Program-made: the position numbers and the translations under genes
Part shown: in pieces, positions 47,363-57,174 of the stretch
Position numbering within the stretch: position 1 is the stretch's first letter
How the letters are laid out: every line of letters begins with the position of its first letter
Assembly (NCBI GenBank): GCA_030248215.1
Contig: JASANG010004046.1
Location: 310,001 to 374,000, forward strand
Source: Enoplolaimus lenunculus
Lineage: Eukaryota > Nematoda > Enoplea > Enoplida > Thoracostomopsidae
Length of the DNA: 64,000 nt
Reading direction: 5' to 3'
Notes under the pieces: model-generated
Told to the model about the DNA's origin: nothing
The model's input: only the letters and a program-made list of their open reading frames with translations
Database searches by the model: none

Positions 47363-47594
47363 GGGCTCATGCAAAAGCTCAGTGGCGGAACGTTTTTCTG
47401 CGGGATTGCAATACAGTAAGCTTAAGCTTTAGACTAATTTTTTTCTTAGGCTTAGGCTTAAACATAGATATAAGCTGATTCTTATGCTTAAGCTTACATA
47501 GGCTTAGAATTAAGCTCATTTTCAAACTTAGGCTTAGATTTAGGCTTAGGAATACACTTATACTACTGTCACAACCCTGTTTTATACATTTACC
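47363..47594 (+). mobile_element. TTAGGC-bearing TIR element
   Basis: GGGCTCATGCAAAAGCTCAG then TGGCGGAACGTTTTTCTGCG and GGATTGCAATA. A long interior with several TTAGGCTTAGGC runs. Right CTGTCACAACCCTGTTTTAT then ACATTTACC. Confidence 0.65.
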
Positions 47595-48195
47595 ACAAGC
47601 AGAATGCTTTTTATCTAACAAGTTTAATTCAATTACTCAAAAGCCACAAACTTGTTAGGCTATTTTCTAGTGTCGAGCACCAGCCAGGAATCGGCCGGCC
47701 GACACCTATTGCGAGTCTACGCCCGTAAAATATATGATCAAAACCAAAATGCTGTATTACGGTTGAGAACTATCTTGCGCGGCCCCCTTTCAAAATTTTT
47801 TTTGGATCTGTCACTTCGAATGAACGTTTACCACTAACGCCATATATACAGAGGTAAATCATGACCCAGCTTGGCCTTACCGTAGAGGCCATCTTTCTCC
47901 CCGTCCGGAAGAAAAAAGTTTGCTGAAAAAACACAACACAAAACTAAAAGTATTTCTATGCTTAAACATGTATATTTGTTGAATTTAGTTGTCACGAATC
48001 ACTTGATGGCACAGGCCCTCAGGAGGTCGAGGTCTCACTGGCGTCGATCATGATTTTCGATTAATAAATTGTGATTCAATAGAAATTAGTAACCAAGGAC
48101 ATCAAATGTTGTAAAGGCATGAAGTTATCTGGCTGCTATAATTAGCGAATCAAACGCTGGTTGATTTTAAAGGAAAATTAAACTTCATACATTTC
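47595..48195. other. Gene-free stretch
   Basis: No gene, repeat end or RNA gene recognised. Confidence 0.3.
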
Positions 48196-48368
48196 GACCA
48201 ATGTCACTTTGTTTTAAGCATATTTCTAAGTTTAAGCTTAAGATTAAACCAAAATCTGAGCGTAAGGATAGGCCTATAACTAAGCCTAAGCATAAGCCAA
48301 AGCAAAAATAGTTTAAAGCTTATGTTTGCTCTACTGGAGCTTGTGGAAAAGCGGGACGCCCCTCAAAC
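48196..48368 (-). mobile_element. TTAGGC-bearing element, reverse orientation
   Basis: GACCAATGTCACTTTGTTTT, then GCATATTTCTAAG, AACTAAGCCTAAGCATAAGC, and a right end TTGCTCTACTGGAGC with GCGGGACGCCCCTC. Confidence 0.5.
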
Positions 48369-49213
48369 TAACATCAGTCAACATTTCCAACTAAACCGCC
48401 CGAGCAAATCGGAATTTACCCTGAATTGCTGCTAAATTCGACTCAAACTTTACGTCAACGAGGGGTCAAACAATGTACCAGCCGCTCAATTCTAGGAGTA
48501 TGGTAATCATTAGGGGGCGTTAACAATAACAGACAAACCCGCTTCCCAGCTTTGAAGCTATCAAGCGAGTTCATAAAGTTAAAATTACAAAGTAGAGTCT
48601 TTCATACTCATTAAAGCTTTCGAAAACGTCAAAACCGCAACAATATTACACAAAACAGTCGACTTCCGAAACAAACGCAACAAATGATGCTTATAAATGT
48701 GGGACGAATATAAATACTGAACAATAACAAGAAAAATATTTAAATTAGAGTAGAGGGAACTAAAATGAAAATCATATTTCACAAGTTTGAGATAAACTTT
48801 TAATCGACCTGGTTTTGGTAAACTTCTGGAATGGTTTGAAAATGGGGTCACAATTTGCGCTGTGTAAAAAATTCCCAATTCAGCAGCTAAAAACAGGCGC
48901 CCCCAAAAAAAGTTACTGCAGGAAATAAGTATATTCTGAATATTTAAAATGGACTTCAACATAAAACAAAAGCATTTATTGCTTCTAAACGCCTTCGAAT
49001 CTCAAACTTTCGTTCTTGATAGTGAAAACATTCTTGGCAAAACAAAACACACGGAAGATGTAGAATTTAAATTTTAGACTTAAAATAGGATATCCGTGAT
49101 CGACACCCAAGACAATATCTCTTCCGTTTGTATATATCTGGTCCCGGCCCACGTCCCTCAAGCCGTAAGGTACTCCTCAGATTTTTGTAATTTAAAGTAA
49201 CATACAAAACCAG
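48369..49213. other. Gene-free stretch
   Basis: A 125-codon minus frame at 48585-48962 has no recognised domain. Otherwise unassigned. Confidence 0.3.
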
Positions 49214-49437
49214 TACACTGTAAAAAATAGGGAGTCAAATTGACTTTCTTGGAAATAGACTTTTCCTGACTACACAAACTGAGTCAAAATTCGACTCCGC
49301 CAGAGTCAAATTCGATTCACTGAATCGCCCAGTGAGTCAAATTTGACTCTGGCGGAGTCGAATTTGACTCAGTTCGTGTAGTCAGGAAAAGCCTATTTCC
49401 CAGAGAGTCAATTTGACTCCCAATTTTTTACAGTGTA
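49214..49437. mobile_element. Near-perfect 224-bp palindromic MITE
   Basis: TACACTGTAAAAAAT at the left and ATTTTTTACAGTGTA at the right. The whole length folds on itself with few mismatches, centre near 49325. Inner words GAGTCAAATTTGACTC and GACTCCGCCAGAGTC are themselves inverted. TA flanks fit a Tc1/mariner-type duplication. Confidence 0.85.
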
Positions 49438-50020
49438 GATGCAATATCTTATTCTTAAAACTGGGCAAGCGTGCCCCTAACCAGATTGACCAACGGACTA
49501 GACAGCCTAAAAAACCTTAGCCAATGTCATATTAACTTCTTGAAATTTTCTGGCCCCATTTAATATGTTGCACTAACCTGAACTGAAATCATGTAAAATT
49601 TAAAAATAACTATTGGCTAATTGTTTCTTGAATGAGAATTCAACGAATCAAATCGCAGGATATACCTCGTCATTAAACGTAGACCGAATCATAAAAGCAT
49701 ATCCAAGTTAAAGAAGTCAAATTGTTCCGTGATAGACCTTGGAAACGACTTGCCTTATATATGAAATTAATTCCCAAAATTTGACCTCTGTCGACTCCAA
49801 AAACTTTCAGGGAATCAAGCAGCGATCAAGAAGTTAAACAGCACTTTGTATGTTTGAAACAACCGTCCAGTACTTAGCCTAGAAACCACATAAATCCTAA
49901 TCATTATCAAAACTTTTGTAAGGTTCTAAGACGTTTCATTATTCAGCATCTCTCAAAGCACAAGATTGTAAATCCGCATCTGTTGTCTGGTTTTAGTTTT
50001 ATATTTTCATTTTGCTGGCA
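49438..50020. other. Gene-free stretch
   Basis: No gene or repeat recognised. Confidence 0.3.
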
Positions 50021-50208
50021 GTGGCGGACCCGAAAATTTCTGATAATGAAGCCGCATAATATATAATAGTAAAAAAACTCGCGACTCAAGCGATCGCGAA
50101 ATGAAGCACAATCTTAGTGCTAAATTTGAACACAAAATTTTTGTTTTGATCTTCGATTGGGTCGTTTAACCCCGGGTTCCCCCGTTTGGATCCGCCAGTG
50201 TTCGCTGG
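50021..50208 (+). mobile_element. hAT-like MITE, 172 bp, with 8-bp target duplication
   Basis: Element 50029-50200. Left CAGTGGCGGACCCG, right GGATCCGCCAGTG. Flanks TTTGCTGG and TTCGCTGG match 7 of 8. Interior ATATATAATAGTAAAAAAAC, TCGCGACTCAAGCGATCGCG and TTAGTGCTAAATTTG define the family. Non-coding. Confidence 0.8.
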
Positions 50209-51587
50209 TAATGTAATTAGTGAAATATAAGATAATACACCAAACAAAAAACCCACTAAATCCTGCCTATATCGGGCAACTATTGGTAGAAGAATCGGGC
50301 AAGATTAGGTGACGTAAACAATGCGTTCATTTTGGTATGGGTTCGCCTACAGTCTATATATACGTGACAAAGCTAAGCTGTGCTGTGTTAAGTCCATCTT
50401 AATGAAGTATGCAAATTCTGAGAGAACGAGTAACGAATATATTTTCGATCCGAATATCAAGAGTGTATTGGATATACCTATCTCCTCATAAATTTCTTAA
50501 AAATGAGAAAAACGCGGTCTTATATAATAATTTCCGTCGCTCGCTACGCCCACTTGCAAGAAAGTTGTACATGAGAGCCGTTATATTCTACCGAGAAAAA
50601 AATCTGCGTCCATATTTGGCTACAGACAATTTAGTAGTATAACAAATTTCAAATATTCTTGATTGGTTTTGAGTCCGGGGTGGTGCATTTTTGCGTAAGC
50701 ATATTGTACAGGTACGGAAGTACAATGAGTAACACTGGTTTCCGATTGTTCCTGCCATGGCCTGCTGTATCATTCATTGCCAGGGAAAGGCTTTCAAACA
50801 AATTGTAAGTTTTTACGCTGCAGTAAAACCCATTTTCTAACCCTATTATATAATATTGTCATTTTTAAGTGTAAAATTCTGTGTTTCTGGCGACAATAAA
50901 TGGATTTATAGCCAAGCGCAAAAATAAACCGATGCAAATATTCTCAAACGTGTGTAGCACCTATCATCAGTTGTTGATATAACATATCAACCAGTTTGGT
51001 TGTTTGCGCTTTAAGTTTTACCATATTTATTGTACTTAATCTATCCTACCACTTTATTCGAATTTCAAATGCTTAGCCATCGTAGTTAGTTTGGTTTACA
51101 ACTTATTACAATTGGTGACAGCTGCTTCATATAGCTAAAAATATCGCCGTATATTTAAAGTTTCTTAAAGAACCAACGAGAATTTAATTTATTCCAACAC
51201 TCCGCTGAAAAGTAAATAATAATATGATTTTTCAACAATTCCAAAACATTGACTCAATTAAATGGACATTCGAGATTCGTTATGTGCAAAGTAAAATAGA
51301 AAAATAAGACTAACCTGGAGTTTCATAATCCTATTTTTATTGCAAATTTGAAAAACAAAGAAATTTAGTGAAAGAATATTTTTAGAAAACATTGTTTTCT
51401 GCTTTGACATCTTCAGAATTGCGTTGTTTATTAATAGGCTCAATATAGACACAAATATTTACGAAGACTAACTTTTGTGTTCTTCCAGCATTCTAAAAAT
51501 TAGTGCCAGTAATAAATCACAAATGTGAGTAGCACGTATTGCCAGTTAGTGATAACTCTCCATGAAGGCGAAATACTGGGCTAAGAG
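50209..51587. other. Gene-free stretch with CCCATATTCTC-family fragments
   Basis: 50937-51000 has ATATTCTCAAACGTGTGTAG then CACCTATCATCAG; 51515-51560 has TGTGAGTAGCACG and CCAGTTAGTGATAA. A 77-codon frame at 50409 has no recognised domain. Confidence 0.4.
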
Positions 51588-51807
51588 GGCTTTATTCTCA
51601 AACGAGTGTAGGATCTGTCGCCAGTTGCGACAGGCCTTGTAACTTTCGAACCAGTGGATGGTGAAGCCAGAAATTTAGCACATTTCTCGCATTTGATTTG
51701 CCTCATTTCTTTACCAAGTTTAAAATCCATAATTACAGAAGCTCATCAGTTTGAAAACCTACAGCCATCTGATGATACTTAGGCGCTATACGCATTTGAG
51801 AATACGG
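51588..51807. mobile_element. MITE with CCCATATTCTC-type ends
   Basis: Left TTTATTCTCAAACGAGTGTA then GGATCTGTCGCCAGTTGCG. Right TTAGGCGCTATACGCATTTG then AGAATACGG. Interior GACAGGCCTTGTAACTTTCG. Confidence 0.65.
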
Positions 51808-52773
51808 TCACCTATTTTATGTTTGTTGCCAAAATTTTCTTAAATTTCGAACCTTTACATTGAGTGGTTAAAAATTACTCGTTGTTTAAATTTCAAAAAC
51901 CGTTCAGTGCAAAAGCTTTAAGCATTAATACGTCAAAGTGTAAAATTTAAAATTCGGTGCCTCAAATATGTAAATCTTTGGTTTCTTACATAAAAAATTA
52001 ACGTCTTACATTACGAAATTACGGACTTATTTGTCTTGTATATTTTTGTTTTCAAGAAAACGCTTCTCACGTTTCAAACATCATCTTTCAAAAACTGTTT
52101 TTGTAATGTTAAAAAATTTTGAATGTAAATAAATGACACTGAATAAAACGCTTTTCATGAGTTTGTCACATCTCTATTTTCTCATCGCTCCGTAAACGCT
52201 TTTGTCAATCGCGAAGAATGTTTTGAATTTTTGACTGTAGTCTTAAAACAGCGTTCTATTTGACATGACTCCTATGACATCTGCTTCAGAAATTTTTCAC
52301 CAAGCATTTTACAACGTTGTAAAAAAACAATGCGAATAAAAAACTTCTAGCTGACGCAGTCTGAAAACCTATATGTGAATTTTTTTAAAAATTTCAAGTC
52401 TGGAATTCAAACCGTTATATCGAGACTCAGACAGACATTTGCAATGAGTATAACTCAATACACCACTCCGAGTCGGCAAATCAGGGCACTGTACTTTGCG
52501 CCGTTTAATTACAAGAAGTTCCATTTTTACAGCTTTCGACTTAACTCTTCATGCCAATACGGGACATCATTTGCTGGTTTGGTGGGCTTAAGTACTCCTA
52601 GGGAAGCCCTGCTTGCGCCATAACTGAAAATTTTCGAAATGTATTCTAAAAACTCGGTCATCCTACATACTTATCTGGTGTCTGAGCCGTTGAAAGACAA
52701 TCTTGAGGCAGCGTTGTTGCAATTTTAGGGAATCTCACGCGGAAGATAACAGTTTCACAGCTGGAAATCATTA
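51808..52773. other. Gene-free stretch
   Basis: AT-rich, unassigned. Confidence 0.3.
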
Positions 52774-53044
52774 TTAACCCTTTCTCACACGAATATTTTC
52801 AATTTCATATGAGATGTAATTTCAAGGTAAAATTTGATCCTCAATCTCACGGTTGGACGCGTTTACGATGATCAAGGAGCTATAGAAGCCGGACGCTCGA
52901 GCTCGAGGTGGCTCTTACGTCTTGTTGAGGTTTTGCACTGCGTATATATGTTAGAATTGTTCAACACTACTCACAGTGTCTGTATTCATTGTATATTGTT
53001 TGTACTTAGTTGCTCATAGTATACTCTATGAGTGAAAGGGTTGT
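52774..53044 (-). mobile_element. TIR element with tRNA-like module, reverse orientation
   Basis: TTAACCCTTTCTCACACGAA at the left; ATGAGTGAAAGGGTTGTAA at the right. The inner order is the reverse of 57850-58120: ATATTTTCAATTTC first, the decayed tRNA-like part (52860-52900), then CTCGAGCTCGAGG. Confidence 0.65.
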
Positions 53045-53569
53045 AAATAACTGAGAATGTATCTATTAAACGGATGCTTTGAAAATTTACCAATGATCTT
53101 TACAATTGTGAACTTTTAAAAATATTAATTATATCACAGCGCATATTACAAATTGTTGTACAAGGAGAAGCAATTATGTTAACTTATGTTCAACTCAAAA
53201 TTTATATAATTTGATTGCACACCCACAGATGACCGACCATATATTAATTATATGTCGCAAACATGAAAGTACAGTATAGTTTAGTGACAATTCAAAAATT
53301 TTGGTGCTATGTGTTTAGCAAATTTTGATGGAGATGGACACGAAACTGAATCCGCAAATAACGCAAAAAATAGCAATTAAAATGATGTTGAATTCGCTAA
53401 TTTTAAACAATTTTGTGAAGTGTTTTTAAGGAATTTGTTTGAAGAAACTTTTCGCGAAACCTCGGTACTTAATACTTCGGAAATTGTATTGATGTTAATA
53501 CTAATCTCATTTAAACACGATAAACTTTTAAAAATGTAATGGAAACTTCGGCCAATGCATAGAGCAAAG
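53045..53569. other. Gene-free stretch
   Basis: AT-rich, unassigned. Confidence 0.3.
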
Positions 53570-54134
53570 CAGTAGGATAAGGCATGTTCATTATGCTAAG
53601 CCTGAGAATAAGCCTAAGCGTAAGAATAAGCTTCTATCTGAGCCCAGACCTGAGTATGCAAAAACTTAGGATGCGTTATAACTTACTGAGCCGGACGCCG
53701 GCGCGCGCCGCCGTACTCCAGCGTACGACGGCTTGCGGTTGATAAAAAGTTTTACAGCGAAAGCACCCGGCGGCGCATGGCAAATTTTTTATTGTAAAAA
53801 ACCTTATTCCGTTCTCACATTGAGTTGCCTGTATGCAACTCAGCGCAGTGTATATACGTTAAATAGTATATATCGCACCGTGTTTAACAATTGCAACACG
53901 TATACATAGTACTAAATCACCACAAGACGTGAGAGCCCCCTCGTGCTCGAGCGTCAAGCTCCTATAGCTGAGTGGTGATGGTATACGCCTCCCACTCCAG
54001 TTACTGGAGTTCGAATCCTAGCATAAAAGTAAGTCTCAGGGGAAATAGAAAATATTCATGTGAGAAAGGGTTACACATACTCTATTGCATAGTCCCGCAA
54101 ACAACGTTACGACCCTGATCTTTATATGAGCCAA
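53570..54134 (-). mobile_element. TTAGGC-bearing element interrupted by two other repeats
   Basis: TTATGCTAAGCCTGAGAATA and AGCCTAAGCGTAAG at 53600-53640 look like the family's right half. Its left terminus (GCATAGTCCCGCAAACAACG, GACCCTGATCTTTATATGAG) sits at 54085-54134. Between them lie a GC-rich patch (53690-53790) and the TIR/tRNA-like element at 53800-54072, which reads as nested insertion. Confidence 0.4.
53800..54072 (+). mobile_element. TIR element with tRNA-like module
   Basis: Left GTTCTCACATTGAGTTGCCT; right ATTCATGTGAGAAAGGGTTA. The tRNA-like module at about 53958-54025 has box A TAGCTGAGTGG and box B GAGTTCGAATCC. CGCACCGTGTTTAACAATTG and CTCGAGCGTCAAGCTCC are shared with 57850 and 58146. 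Confidence 0.7.
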
Positions 54135-56453
54135 CATTTCTGTAGACAATACTGCATCTAATGGGTATAAAAGGAATCTATTCCTCGAAATTCTTGAAGG
54201 TCACGGTACTCCTTTTCGTAATGAAATTTTGCAACTCCCCTGATATAATCTCATTTATTAATATAGCTTTTCTAAGAAACAATAGCAACATAAACATATG
54301 AGCCAAACTGTACAACCATATGCGACACAACACTTCTAAGTTATACAATGAAATACGTTTCCTAGAAATGAGATAATTTTAGAAACGAAAACTAACTAAA
54401 TTGTGTTTTAGATTGCCAAAATCTACATAGTAATAGACGGTACAGAGTTCACTTCCTGTAGAATTGAAGTAAAACTCCTTAAAAGCGGGTCGTGGTGTGA
54501 AGTAAAGAAAAATAGAAAATAATTTGCTTGCATAAAACCAATCCGCGATTCTTATGCATACAGCTGTGTAGTCATTGGCTTATGTTAATCATGAGGCCTA
54601 CCTACTTGGATACACGGTAACTCAATGATTAATATAGACTGGCACGCTCAAGCATAGGAATTGTATCAGACATTTATTTAACCTTGCGAATGGGCTAGGT
54701 TTAGGCTTAGGTTTAAGCTCAGGTTTAGTGTACAGGCGTCTGTAACATGAAATGAGACTAAAATAAACTAAATTGACTTCATTAACAAAAATATAATTTT
54801 TTTATAAAGAATGACTTGGCCAAATTTTCATTACACAAATTTCGTTAGGCAATACGAGGCACTGCGTGAAACAATTCAAGGTTTGCTTACCGACAACCAA
54901 CATGATAAACAGTTTAAAAGTTAAGTTCGGATGCCGCCTATACTTGGTCTTTGCGATCCATCACGCATTACATAGAGTAATGGATTGAAACTGTGAAGTA
55001 CAACCGAATACCGATATTAATGCAAGTGTCGCAGTTGACCGCTAAACTTCGAGAATTCTGTGATCCAGCTGCTTCCACTGGCGGATCCAAAAGGGGGCGG
55101 TATAGTCACCTGTGCTGGCGGCTCGCCACGCTGACAAAATGGTGTACCGTGGTGGCTGCCCGCCACACCCGGTTCGGCGTGACTCTCTATTGAGCCCTGC
55201 TTCTCAGGAATAAAGGACGGGCAGTGTACGAAAGATCGTGGCTGTCGCGCGCAGTCGCTGTGTCTGGCAGATGGAGCGCGCATGAGCTCTCTATCCCCTG
55301 ACACCCTGGTTCTATGTACATAACTTTACCAGGCTCAACCCAAATCGCCTTAGGCAATCACCTGAGCCACAGCTTATACAGTCTCAGTCGCTAACTTCAC
55401 AAACTTCAGTTTCAGCTCCAGAAACACTTCACTGAAATTTAGCTGAAAAATATGCTTCGCGCTAAAATTTCAGCACTGTTAAACATCAATTTCGGCAACG
55501 CTGTCGAATCTAATTAAAATCGAAAATTGTGATCAGCTGAATTTGGCAGGCGTACGTCGTTCAGGCACACAACTAAGACGTAGTCGCCCCCTATGCACTG
55601 CTGCTGCACGTATCATTCGTCAATGCTAAAGACTTCAGGAAACGTTGGCTCTGTTCGGAACAAATAGAAATAAGCACCTATGCCATTTTAAAGAACTATG
55701 ATAGAATGATGTAATAATCAGCACTAGTCTTTTTGCAGCGCCCAAGGACAGTACAGACAGTCTGCTTAGAGTATCTCTAGTTTCATTGTGACACTGCACA
55801 TAGGGTCCATTGTTGTACTTTGTTTTAGCAGAAGCTATGAACGAAAAAATTCAAAATTTTTTCACAACCATGCATAAACCTCAAATAGTTATACGGATGC
55901 TGCAGCGAGAGTTTGCCTTTATGTCAGTAGTCCACATCTAACGACTGCTTTGTCCTCTACTCGTTTCGAACACTCTTACAATAAAACCGACAGTCTAAGT
56001 TTACAGTGTGTTCTCATCAGGAATAGTTTTATAGGACCATCTTTGACACTAGTTCTAAGGTGATAGATGAACCATTTTTTACTAGTACGAGCGTATTATC
56101 ACGTTGAAACTCGAAACCGGAGCCATCGGTCTCAAATGTGGAAAGAAGTGTCAAGAACCTAATATTTACTATGCTGCTGTTTTCAGTAATGGCGACGAAT
56201 TTTGCTCAGCCTCGAAGAAGTACAAAACGTTTCAAAACTAACAGTTCAGACCGTCTGTTTTAATTTAAAATTCTCCAGCATGCTATAGACCTCTTCAAAC
56301 CGCCTTTATCACAGAGCTGTTATCGGACGACCTTTTGCCAAGACGATCTTTTTCCACAGATCGTTTGGCTAACGGTATTCTGGCCTGTCCACCAAGAAAA
56401 AGTGGTCGAGTCATGGCCGGGCCGGCTGCACCGCTGAAGACGGCATTGCATTC
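54135..56453. other. Gene-free stretch with a hAT-like left end
   Basis: CACTGGCGGATCCAAAAGGG starts at 55076 and is followed by unusually GC-rich sequence to about 55310; I cannot find a matching right end. Telomere-like AGGTTTAGGCTTAGG words lie at 54690-54730. No gene recognised. Confidence 0.35.
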
Positions 56454-56612
56454 GGGCCTGTAGCCAGCTCACCTGCTGGGGAGCTAAAAATTTTTTAAGA
56501 GGCACATACAAGGGTTTCCGATTTTTAACAAGCGAAGTTGAAACTTTTATAAGGAGCCCAGAATTTTTGTACTGGGGCTGAGCGCCCTTGGCCTCATCTA
56601 GCAACGGGCCCG
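56454..56612. mobile_element. MITE with GGGCCYGTAGCCAGCTCAC ends
   Basis: Left GGGCCTGTAGCCAGCTCACC; right ATCTAGCAACGGGCCCG. Interior GGCACATACAAGGGTTTCCG and GGGGCTGAGCGCCC. Confidence 0.65.
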
Positions 56613-57174
56613 TGTATTATGCTGTTTCAAGTAAATAATTCAAACATTCATACTTCACAAACATTTTGTTTATTCTTCACCGAATTTTAAGCAAATACCT
56701 GTATACATATTATTTTCAAAGCCAAAACTTGAATACACTTGCAGTGTTGTATTTAAAAACTCGATAGCAACAAATATCGCGCAAAGTATGCCGACCTGTA
56801 TACCGCGGACCAAATTAATAACTCACCAATCGACCAATTGTGCTATAACTGCGTTTTAACAATTATGCAATAGCAATTATCGGTTCAGTGCTGCAGCGTT
56901 GGTTCTTGTATATATTTCACTGGCATTGACGGTTAAAGCTTATGCTAACGTTTAGGTTTAAGCTTAGGCTTCTTGGGTTGGGACATTAGCTTAGGCAAAT
57001 GCTTAGGCTAATGTTTTAGGTAAACGCTTAAGCTTGGGGTTTTGGCTTAAACACTTGTCCAGTCTTGTCCTAAACTGATTATGAAGGAAATGTGGTGAAG
57101 AGTGTACAAGAGCCACCCACAGCAGTAAGCGTTTGCAGTGTTGCAGTATTAAAACCTGAAAACTGGAACTTGAA
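56613..57174. promoter_or_regulatory. Upstream region of the PP1 gene with TTAGGC-like words
   Basis: 56935-57055 holds TTTAGGTTTAAGCTTAGGC, GCTTAGGCAAATGCTTAGGC and relatives, ending about 120 bp before the PP1 ATG. Core promoter elements are not evident. The placement may be chance, as such tracts are common in this window. Confidence 0.3.

Noticed and set aside
50409-50642. 77-codon Arg-rich frame
   Set aside because: No family match and it overlaps words like the hAT-MITE interior (TATATAATAATTTCCG).
53958-54025. Functional tRNA gene in the TIR elements
   Set aside because: Boxes A and B are present but the anticodon and T stems pair poorly, and the part recurs inside a repeat family, so it is treated as a relic module.
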